Origin: Antedon mediterranea
Lineage: Eukaryota; Echinodermata; Crinoidea; Comatulida; Antedonidae
NCBI RefSeq assembly: GCF_964355755.1
Contig: NC_092677.1
Span: 18,942,101-19,006,100, forward strand
DNA: 64,000 nt
Direction of reading: 5' to 3'
Below the pieces are notes generated by a model. The model did no database searches, was not told the DNA's origin, and saw nothing but the letters and a program-made list of their open reading frames with translations. A program made the translations under genes and the position numbers. This document shows positions 23,201 to 44,112 of the stretch, piece after piece (positions within the stretch are counted from its first letter, which is position 1; every line of letters starts with the position of its first letter).

Positions 23201-26200
23201 GAACACATACCTCATGTTAAAATAACACATACCTCATGATAAAAAACCACATACCTCATATTAAAAGAACACATACCTCATGTTCAAAAAATTTGTCCTC
23301 TAACGTTTTATCACCAGGGTTGGTTCCAGCACCCTCAAACAAAGCTTTATATTCCTATACAAAAATAAGTGATAATATAACTTAAATCTACTTGACAAAC
23401 CATTGTATAATATTGGTAGGAGGAAGAGATCAAAGAATAAAATCAAACCAAGCTGAGGATATTGTTTTGTTGGAACACTTACAGCATAGTAGTCTGCAAC
23501 GGCCCTCACTTGCTCATAGTCGTCACACTTGGCCAAAGCAGCAAGACCATCTGGGGCTAGCTGACCACAGCTGGGGTAAAGCCGGGCACGGTCCTCTTTC
23601 GTCAACTCTGTTCCAAATGAGTTGATTGTAATGATAAAGGCTCTCCTATCTGCTTCAAACTAAAGAAAACAATTTATAACTACTGACTATTTTAATGTGA
23701 TAATTTTATTTATGCAGACCCGCCATTTATTGTATGCTCACTGCGTTTAATCATAACGGGTACTTAACAGACCACGCCATGATGGCCCAAAAAGAATGAT
23801 TATACTTTATTTTCATACGCTCTTTTAAATTCTATTTCTTATCTTGTTCTTTCTTATAACTAGCATGTGTCTTCATTATGTGATGACTTACTTACCCCCA
23901 ATATTTTACACATGACATCAGCAGTCGTTCCGCCAAGGGATTGACAGAATTTGTAGAAAGATTCCAAGTAAGCTTTATAAAGTGTGTTCCTAATGATCTC
24001 AATATTCATCTCATCTAGATCTTGTTCAGATATACATTCTTGAAAGAATGGTGCTAGCAAAAATAGCAAACAGTTTATTTAAAGACATCATTTGATAATC
24101 AGTTGTTTATAATTTTTTAAAAACCTAGACAGGTTTATTTACCTATTCTGCTATAAAAACCAGTAGACCTTTTATTGCAGAAGTTGAACCAAGTTATATT
24201 ACATAGTAATCTGACTGACTCTTAATTATGTGTAATTGCCTATCCATTTATATAAAGAATAGGATTTATTGGGTAACTTTAACTATTACTCCACTGATTT
24301 CCTGGAACATTAAAAAAAAGGCAGACGAAAAAATATGAAACTACTGTATTATTGGAATGTATGATCAATAGAAGTGAGCTAAAGTAAAAAGGGAAATATC
24401 TCACTGACTTAAGTGGCATTGGTGATTACGGCCACTGGTTCTCGTAAAGGAAACAATGGAACTTAAAGAAAAAAAAATGGAAACATCTATAAAGTCTGTT
24501 TTCCAGTTGACATTGAGTTGCGTTGAGTTTTCAAATCGTTAAAATTGAGAATAAATAACAACAATGATGATGTATATTTACACATTTTTTCGTGATTGTT
24601 TTTTGGTTCTATTGAGTATTGCTGGGACATTTTGTTTCTATTTTGTTCAACAATTTGTAAACCATTTGATTGGTCAGTTTTAACAATACTATCTTATCTT
24701 ATTGTAGAGCAAGTAAAAACTACAAAACAAGAGCGACCTAGGCCACTATGACTCAGTGAAATAAATGTTTTAACCTAACATATAGGCTTAAAGATATATT
24801 GTCTCCCTGAAAAGATTTTTTTGTAAATGTTTTATTTGAATATGCCGTTTGAATGTCAGATAGTTATTCACTTGACCAACAAATTATTTACCGAAAAAAC
24901 TGTAATTCCAACCAAAAAAATTGTCAAATTGACTGGAAGTGAATGGGTTTTTTTGTTGATTTTTTTTTTTTATACGAAGTGATTAACTTTATTATTAATC
25001 TTCATTTTTCATGTTTTTTTGGGGACAATATCACATACATACCAAGTGGTGTATCAACAATAATAGCATTGAAGAGCTCCGCTGGAGTGCTTGCAATGTT
25101 TACTGCTTCCATTTGCTCAAAGCTTCCTAAAGGATGACACTTGGAGATCAGTTCTGAAATGGATCGTTGATGAAGAGTTCCAGTGATTAGCAGAATGATG
25201 TTGTCAATCATATAACTATACCTGTTTAAAGTTAAACACAAAAAAATAAAAATTACTTTCAGTCACATAAAAGGTAAGTGTGAGTCCTGTATTCCTTCTG
25301 GACATAAGGAATGAGCTGTGAGCTGTTTGGAGTGCATTGTACTAAGCAGTTTTGGGCCTTATTGAGATCAAAGGGGTCCTTAATTGGAATATATGATATG
25401 TAAACTTACGTAATGTAATCCAGAAACGTGGATAGAGGTGCCACAGCCTGATTCCGGATGTGTTGGAATTCAATCACCAACTTCTCCTTCAGTTTATCAT
25501 CAATCACAGATACGTTTAATGGAGAAGGTTCGTTTGCCAAGAAATTTCCATAATCTGTACTCTGAAGGTGCAACTTCAAATCTAATTTTAAACATGTAAT
25601 TATAAGTATTGCTCCGAACAACACTACAGTATCAGCAGTAACACTAACAGCATTTTTATTGATACTACGGTATATTGAAATAAAACATGTTTTTCACCAA
25701 TGTGCTATTTATTATTTTCCGAGTGAAACTAGCCTATCTACTAATCTGTTTTCTTTGTAATTTCTTTCTGTTTTTTCTCCCAGCGCTTTAGGACAATCTT
25801 TTGATTGTAAAAGCACTTTATAAATCGAACAACATTACATTACATACAACAATGACAAGTGCATGTAAGCCGATTTATAGTAAACTTATTTAAAAATATT
25901 TTAGAACAGAACATACATATTCAACAATATTTAACAATATTTACAATTCTGGGAGCCGAAATGATGAATGTAGGACCAGTTTTTCCATCTTGGTGACCTG
26001 AATTTGACCGTTCCCTAGCCTGGTAAACCCCTAGCCTCCTAGCTAGGCTAGTAGTAAGTAGGCCTACTGTAGTAGTAGTAAGTAACAGCCGAAATTATCA
26101 GACACCGGTGTCACTGTCAGGTGAAGGTGGTAGGCCTAGCTAGGTCAGCCTTCCCTCTCTCTGTCTGAGTGAGTCTAGCCTAGCTACTAGCTAGGGCCTT

Positions 26201-26545
26201 AGACTTAATGCCTCCAGGCCCTAGTAGTAGGGGCCTAAGTAGTAGTAGTGAGTAGGCCTAGTAGGCCTAGTAGTAGTAAGAGGCGTATTAATATTAGGCT
26301 AGGCCTAGGCTAGACTAGCTAAGGCCTAGGCCCTAGCTAGCCTAGCTAGTAGGCCTACCGGCCTAGGCTAGGCCTAGAGATAGTGTAGGCTAGAGATTGC
26401 GTTTTTTTTTTTACTCACCCTCTAGAATTTCACATTGTACAAGATTTAGATAGTCCGTTTGCTTCAAGATTCCGCCTTTGAAGCCCCGAATTAAACCTTC
26501 TAAATATCCATCATTTATATTGAAAGTAATTTCAGGCATATACAT
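20220..26545 (-). CDS. ATP6V0D1: V-type proton ATPase V0 subunit d, 350 aa, 7 coding exons
   Basis: Subunit d caps the V0 c-ring and links it to the rotating central stalk of the V-ATPase in acidifying membranes. Coding exons in transcript order: 26545-26419, 25581-25410, 25221-25043, 24053-23896, 23659-23483, 23354-23277, 20381-20220. All boundaries are GT/AG with matching phases. They sum to 1,053 bases: 350 codons plus TGA, against 351 residues in human d1. Recognisable stretches are [121 protein letters not shown] and the C-terminal [14 protein letters not shown] chose the start MYMPEITF by comparison with the family N-terminus; MPEITF two codons later is possible. The last intron is filled by an unusual 22-bp array, and a TTAA element lies 10 bp past the exon 3 donor. 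Confidence 0.96.
20555..23285 (-). repeat. 22-bp minisatellite made of copies of a 5' splice site (about 124 units)
   Basis: The plus-strand unit is ACACATACCTCATGTT plus A-rich filler, period 22 bp. On the transcribed strand it reads AACATGAGGTATGTGT followed by a T-rich spacer. Its first copy is the real exon 6/intron 6 junction of ATP6V0D (GAACATGAG|GTATGTGT, boundary 23277/23276). Some units keep the exonic C (GTTCAAAA on the plus strand, TTTTGAACATGAG on the gene strand), matching the exon end most closely. Variants alter mainly the T-rich spacer, while the MTGAGGTATGTG core is almost invariant. Confidence 0.95.
24792..25030. mobile_element. TTAA-type MITE in ATP6V0D intron 3
   Basis: The left end TTAA|AGATATATTGTCTCCCTG and the right end GGGGACAATA are inverted copies of the ends seen at 32578 and 39093. 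Shared interior words such as GAATGGG and a T-rich stretch confirm the family. The right end lies about 10 bp from the 5' splice site of ATP6V0D exon 3. Confidence 0.6.
25740..25855 (+). repeat. Possible SINE/LINE 3' tail
   Basis: The words CCCAGCGCTTTAGGAC and TTGTAAAAGCACTTTATAAA, followed by a run of ACATT repeats, resemble the common GCGCTATATAAAT-type 3' ends of L2-mobilised SINEs. No tRNA-like head was seen nearby, so this is a weak call. Confidence 0.3.
26000..26395. repeat. TAGGCCTA/CTAG-rich tract in ATP6V0D intron 1
   Basis: About 400 bp is dominated by overlapping TAGGCCTA, GCTAGCC, CCTAGGCC and TAGTAGTAG words. It begins shortly inside the first intron. A matching tract lies at 28015-28310 in AHCY intron 1. 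This is low-complexity palindromic sequence without coding content. Confidence 0.75.
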
Positions 26546-26693
26546 GTTTTTTAATATCACTTTATCGATATATCGAAAAAAATTATGAAGAATCTCAACT
26601 AGCCTGGCCTGTCGTCCGGTCCGTACCCTTACAATTATTTTATTATTCTTTCTATATTCGACACACATCACATGACCCAATTATTACCCTTGA

Positions 26694-26703
26694 GACACGT
26701 GAC
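26694..26703 (-). promoter_or_regulatory. CLEAR-like E-box upstream of ATP6V0D
   Basis: On the gene's strand the site reads GTCACGTGTC, one base from the CLEAR consensus GTCACGTGAC that TFEB-family factors bind in lysosomal and V-ATPase promoters. It sits about 150 bp before the start codon. A single site can occur by chance. Binding is inferred from the known regulation of V-ATPase genes. Confidence 0.45.
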
Positions 26704-27805
26704 GTATGTGCGGTGGTGCGTGAAAAATTATAGTATTGTAGAGTACTGCTCCTAGGAGGAGGGAAAGAGATCAAAAATTTGAACGATTTTAAAGAGTCAA
26801 ATTAATGATATAATTTAAATTCCGAAAGTGAGTGAGGCGAGCGATCTAAAATGTTAAGAGGGCTAAAAAGTAAAATAAAACCATAAGCATCGAACGACAT
26901 TTTTTTCTTACTGTACATGTTATTTATATGGTATGTATAGATACCTAGGTAGTATAAAATCAATTTTATATCTCCATGGATAGTATAGTACAATTTTTAT
27001 AAAATTAACAAATTTGTAAGAAGTTAAATGACAAGATAAATTGGTCATTAAATGTTCACATACACGTTCTTGGGGTGGGCGGCGCATATGCTGATGGCTC
27101 TGATCTGGCGTATCTATTAATATTATTTATCCATCATTTTGTTTTGGGGTTTTTTTTGTGTTAAACTTTATTAATATGTATAATCACAAAACCTTTCTGC
27201 AGTTAGATAAAATTCAACATTTTTTTAAAATATTTTACCTTGGCTCACCGTCGGGGCACATGGACGCTTTATTGGTGCATAGTTCGTTGTTTGGGAATAG
27301 TGGGGAATTCCCGTTTCCGAGGATTTAATCACCTACGAGTTGGTTCTACGGCAATAGTTTTCTGTAGTTTCTGCCGAGGGCTTTTAAAATTCAGCTTTAC
27401 TTGTACGATGTACCGGATATAATAGGCGCAACACAGGCGTATAGCAGTGCATATTGCGTAGGGATCCCGGTAGGGTTATCTGATCAAGATTGCAGAAAGT
27501 CACCATCTTGTTGGTTCCCTCTCTCTAAGGAGAATCACTTTTTGAACTGCGATAATATTGTAGTTTGCCATCCAGCCGTCGGCTATTGTAAATATCATTG
27601 GTTAAAATATGTAATAACTCGATTTGAAAGAGTTGACCTTTTCCAGATGTTTTTGTAAAGTAATCGTTGATTGGCGGGAAGGCCATTATGTAACAAATTA
27701 TGTCCAATTGATTATGGCGTTTATTTTATGGGCGGTCCGTGATATAACAACCAGAGAGGGAGACCTAGATGAAGACGCGGCGACCGGGGGATCGGCTTAA
27801 AAGCA

Positions 27806-27811
27806 CACGTG
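27806..27811. promoter_or_regulatory. E-box (CACGTG) upstream of AHCY
   Basis: A perfect CACGTG, in the context CACACGTGTT, lies 87 bp before the AHCY start codon, within or near the 5' UTR. bHLH-zip factors such as Myc/Max or TFEB/USF recognise this word. Function is not shown by sequence alone. Confidence 0.4.
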
Positions 27812-27897
27812 TTGGATCCTTTCTCATCAGCCGACTCGAAGGTGCAGCACTGCAAACCAGTTCTCTCTCCAAAATTTACATCTAAAGATCAGAAAAT

Positions 27898-39927
<12,030 letters not shown>

Positions 39928-40008
39928 GCAATGCTATAAACGAAGCACAAGTCCTGAAATGTCTGTAATTGTTCATGTTTTATTAACCTTATATGTAGCA
40001 AACATGAA

Positions 40009-40014
40009 CATTAA
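40009..40014 (+). terminator. Candidate AHCY poly(A) signal (ATTAAA)
   Basis: ATTAAA lies 82 bp after the AHCY stop codon, a common variant of the AATAAA cleavage signal. Other A/T-rich words occur further down, so the cleavage site is uncertain. Confidence 0.35.
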
Positions 40015-40353
40015 AATTAGTTACGCCAATCAACAGTTTGTTTTCAATCTGTTTAAAGATTAAAACAATTTGATTTCAATAATAATTGTATTGTCAATAA
40101 CATGGTTTCAAATAATTGGTTGTAAACAAAATTAATTTGTTAAAAATATCATTTAAGTAAAAATTAAACTGTAGTGGTAGAGGGTCTTTAATTGTTTTTA
40201 TACACAATTTTGGGAAATTATATCTTTAGGTACTTCTGCTTTTTTGTACACTTCTGGGTAATAAAATATATACCAGCTGAATTTACTTTATGTCTATATC
40301 TTTTGTATAAATTGTATACCAGCATGCAATGTACCTGTCTACTCTATTTTGCT

Positions 40354-40655
40354 ATAATAATAATAATAGTTCATTCTTATATAGCGTATATCTCTCAATG
40401 CACTGAACATTATTAACCCAGTCATTTTTTTTGGATCAAAAGCATATGGAAACATACTCCCATAATGCAGCTAGTAATCTGTGCAAAGTTGTGCCTTGAT
40501 CTAACCGGGTACCCATTTATACACCTGGGTGAAGAGAGGAAAACGTAAGTAAAGTATATCTTGCCTATTAGGACACAAGCAATGCGCAAGAGTTGGATTC
40601 GAACCTCGATCTCGCGATCAGTAGACGAACGTCCAACACACTGCGCCACACGCCC
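40354..40655 (-). mobile_element. tRNA-derived SINE with L2-like tail
   Basis: On the minus strand the element opens with a pol III promoter region: box A-like GTGGCGCAGTGTGTTGG and box B GGTTCGAATCC (40605-40595). A body with TCACCCAGGTGTATAAATGG and GGTACC follows, a block I recall as widespread in marine invertebrate SINEs. It ends in CGCTATATAAGAATGAAC and an (ATT)n tail. It appears full length and lies 3' of AHCY in antisense. Confidence 0.8.
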
Positions 40656-40741
40656 TCAATAATAGTCCTCACTGCCAGTGTTCTTGTGTGGTACAAGAGA
40701 ATTAATGCCTAATAATCTGCTTGGTTGCTATTACAATTATT

Positions 40742-41655
40742 ATTCTGTACAAGTGCACCCTTTTACTACACATACACCTACTGATGGTGCTGCTGCTGCA
40801 CACCTTCTACACAACATTGTACAAGTGCACCCTTTTACTACACATACACCTACTGATGGTGCTGCTGCTGCTGCTGCACACCTTCTACACAACATTGTAC
40901 AAGTGCACCCTTTTACTACACATACACCTACTGATGGTGCTGCTGCTGCACACCTTCTACACAATATTGTACAAGTGCACCCTTTTACTACACATACACC
41001 TACTGATGATGATGGTGCTGCACACCTTCTACACAACATTGTACAAGTGCACCCTTTTACTACACATACACCTACTGATGCTGCTGCTGCTGCTGCACAC
41101 CTTCTACACAATATTGTACAAGTGCACCCTTTTACTACACATACACCTACTGATGATGATGGTGCTGCACACCTTCTACACAACATTGTACAAGTGCACC
41201 CTTTTACTACACATACACCTACTGATGATGATGGTGCTGCTGCACACCTTCTACACAACATTGTACAAGTGCACCCTTTTACTACACATACACCTACTGA
41301 TGATGATGGTGCTGCTGCACACCTTCTACACAACATTGTACAAGTGCACCCTTTTACTACACATACACCTACTGATGATGATGGTGCTGCTGCTGCTGCA
41401 CACCTTCTACACAACATTGTCCAAGTGCACCCTTTTACTACACATACACCTACTGATGATGATGGTGCTGCTGCTGCTGCTCACCTTCTACACAACATTG
41501 TACAAGTGCACCCTTTTACTACACATACACCTACTGATGATGATGGTGCTGCTGCTGCACACCTTCTACACAACATTGTACAAGTGCACCCTTTTACTAC
41601 ACATACACCTACTGATGATGGTGCTGCTGCTGCACACCTTCTACACAACATTTTC
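40742..41655 (+). repeat. Composite VNTR, 12 units of 66-78 bp, open in frame
   Basis: Twelve tandem units each contain a constant part (GTACAAGTGCACCC onward through CACACATACACCTACT, in slightly varied form) and a variable part of GAT and GCT triplets. Unit lengths differ by multiples of three, so one frame stays open for 344 codons (40678-41712), encoding repeats like VQVHPFTTHTPTD followed by D/G/A runs and HLLHNI. Other frames on both strands are also open, and no promoter or known domain is visible, so coding is unproven. It lies about 0.8 kb downstream of AHCY. Confidence 0.9.
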
Positions 41656-41712
41656 CACCATACAGTTTTGACACAGACCGACAGTTGCATTCTGGGTAAT
41701 AATGACTTATAA

Positions 41713-43486
41713 CCAAGACCAGGGACAGGTTGCTATAAAATAATCTTAACTGATTATCAGATAAACAGTCTTTACTAATATGCTATAAAACAGTAAGCTA
41801 AGGCTGCGAACAGTAACAAATTGAGGGCTCACTTTACACATAGAATACCAAATAAGGCGATATTCGTCACGCTTGCTCAGTCCTCAATCATAAAATAGTA
41901 CGTATATTTCTGCGCAAAATCTATTTTCAATATAACATCATCGTTATTATGTGATCTATCACGGAAAACTTATTCAATGCGTGTTGTATTTCATGATCAT
42001 GATACCAAGGCTTAATAATATCCATAAAAACAGAGTTTTCGAGTGTAGACTTGAAGGTTAGACCGCGGTATAGCAATGGTGATTGTTATGGCATGACTAA
42101 GACCGTTCACCTCTCGCATTACATAATTACACGGTGTGTTCTGAAAAAGTTGACACAAAAATTATAATCTACAGAAAACATTTTCAGTTGGAATATAAGT
42201 TGTATCTGAAGTTTGTAACTATTATAAAGAGTATTTTTAACTATTACGAGTGTATAAAATAAATAAATTTAATTCATCCATACATTGAAGTCATAGTTCA
42301 ATCAATCGCACCGTTTTCAAACACCACCATTTTTCACCATCACAGCACCATAACAAATAGCTGAATTGTGGTTGGCTTAAAGTTAGAATTAAGATTTGAT
42401 TACGGTAAGGCTACTATGGAAAGCCAAACCCGCCAAAAATACATACTGTAATACATATACACCAATCAATAATTATTCATTCGTACAAAAATCAAAACAT
42501 CCATTCTTATCTCATGCAGTTCAATGAAAATCATTCACTTCACTGTATCCTACACCATCCACTACAGTGTGTGACCATCTACCACTAGCCCAAACGACTA
42601 CGCCAAACCATTTATTTATTTATTTATTCATTTATTTTATTTATTCATTTCCCAACCAACAGTGAGCTCATGGTTCACCACTTACAGGAGGGAACATAAA
42701 TAACATAAATCTAATCATAATAGTCTTTATTTACAGACACGTATCGCTCGACACATTATGTCTTTTCTTTTGTTTAATGTCGGGCGACAATTACAACTGA
42801 ATTGAAAAAACAGGAAATTTCAGGAGGCGCCAAAGTTATAACAATGGCGCCCATTACTTGGGTAATAATGTTCAGTTAGAGGTTCCACAACATTAGGCGC
42901 TATATAAATCCAGGATATTATTATTAATACTATATATACTGTCGTCTGTGACTTTTTTTTACTCCTTTTCTTTTCCTTTCGTTTTTTTTTTTTTTTTACA
43001 AATATGATATAATGAGGGAGGGGCGCCGGCTGGGTCCTGTCGACGTCCCTGGAAAAGCACTCTTTTCCGCCATGTGCAAACACTGACCAGCGCGTAGTGG
43101 TGCCCAGTTGCGACGAGGCCTATCGGGGAAAACGTCACCTTTTAATAGGCTAGTACCTCAGTTCATATTTAAAATATAAATTGTTAATACATTTATAATA
43201 ATTAACGTGAGTGCCATTTACGCCGACCATCTAGAGGTGTCATATTTTTTCAAATTGTTCACATACAACTCAGCCCCCCAAACATGGTGGGGTGGGGCTT
43301 AGTTGGTGTAATTATTTATTTATGCAGACAAGTTATTTACCAATGTGATTGGCGTCTGTGGTGTTGAAGTTCCGATCGAGGGCTATGTTGAAATTATTTT
43401 GTAAGTACTAAGCTATAACTTGTATATGCTGTGGGGAAACCACTACGTTAAACTAAAAAAAAAATCGCTTTTCCACAAGCATTGGA
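41713..43486. other. Intergenic sequence, small repeats only
   Basis: No gene recognised. It contains an (ATTT)n microsatellite at 42610-42650, a poly-T-rich stretch near 42953-43000, a GCGCTATATAAATCC word with ATT repeats near 42898 (SINE-tail-like), and an 82-bp segment shared with 62230-62311. Confidence 0.4.
42762..42843 (+). repeat. 82-bp segment repeated at 62230-62311
   Basis: CTTTTCTTTTGTTTAAT, CGGGCGACAATTACAACTGA and CAAAGTTATAACA occur in the same order and spacing at both sites, at roughly 90% identity by eye. The flanking sequences differ. One copy is between the two AHCY genes; the other is in intron 1 of the second. Confidence 0.6.
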
Positions 43487-43876
43487 TTGACAGTGGCATT
43501 GTCAGTATTAAAGACATTGTTAATAAGAACACTTTTTTCTATAACAAAAAAAAAACTGAACACATATGCTAATTTTAACACGAGGTATGATCGAACAATT
43601 GGTAATCTGAATACAAAAGTAATACGCATTGCCACAGCACAGGGCTATTTTGGAATGCGATTACATACAAATTTTACTTTACCTAATGATCTTGGAAAAG
43701 GTAGTTGCCCACTGATAATTAGTAATAAAAATTACTGGATACTTGAAGTTAATACTAATTACGACTCTTTCATTTCGGCCGGAACATGGTGTATAGACAT
43801 TGTTGGGCCCCTTAAAAACTTCAGAAAAAATACTGTTAAAATAAAAGAAAATATAGGAGAGCAATTAATCAAGTAA
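43487..43876 (+). CDS. ORF of unknown function, possibly a LINE ORF1 remnant
   Basis: A 129-codon open frame contains KKKLNTYANFNTRYDRTIGN, YFGMRLHTNFTLPNDLGKGS and SAGTWCIDIVGPLKNFRKNT. I do not recognise it. It lies directly upstream and on the same strand as the decayed Tx1/L1-like ORF2, with similar AT-rich codon use, so a degraded ORF1 or 5' region of that element is the simplest explanation. Sequence after its stop (43877-44112) has another partly open frame. Confidence 0.3.
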   Translation: MTVALSVLKTLLIRTLFSITKKKLNTYANFNTRYDRTIGNLNTKVIRIATAQGYFGMRLHTNFTLPNDLGKGSCPLIISNKNYWILEVNTNYDSFISAGTWCIDIVGPLKNFRKNTVKIKENIGEQLIK

Positions 43877-44112
43877 ACTTATAATCGTCTGTAATAAAAA
43901 TTTAATTAACATAAAATGCAAATTTTACGAACGTGGTAAAATACAATGCAATAGAATCGGTCCGTTACCCACCGAAGCTAAAACAATCTTTGGACTGCTA
44001 TGGTTTATGGTTGTTGCACAAAACAACCATTATGACACCATATATACCCTTGCTTTATTATTTTATCTACCGTTATATATAAACAAAATAAGTAAAAAAA
44101 TAACAATAAAAA

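Larger units (their letters stand above)
26546..27897. promoter_or_regulatory. Shared head-to-head intergenic region (ATP6V0D / AHCY)
   Basis: The start codons of the two genes are 1,352 bp apart and diverge, so this interval must hold both promoters and 5' UTRs, unless a further upstream noncoding exon exists. It contains an E-box about 150 bp upstream of the ATP6V0D start and another about 90 bp upstream of the AHCY start. No convincing TATA box was seen near either start. Two short plus-strand ORFs near 27240-27660 have no recognisable similarity. Confidence 0.6.

Noticed and set aside
20555-23285. CRISPR-like regular repeat array
   Set aside because: The repeats are contiguous 22-bp units without unique spacers, in an animal intron, and the unit is explained by the ATP6V0D splice junction.
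27240-27658. Small plus-strand genes between ATP6V0D and AHCY
   Set aside because: The ORFs are short with no recognisable motif or clear splice sites. The interval is better described as a shared promoter region.
40595-40655. A tRNA gene on the minus strand
   Set aside because: Box A and box B are present, but the sequence continues into a SINE body and an L2-like tail instead of ending in a T-run terminator after a closed acceptor stem.
40678-41712. A confirmed 344-aa protein gene
   Set aside because: The open frame is a consequence of a stop-free repeat with triplet variation, and other frames on both strands are also open. It is kept as a repeat with possible coding.
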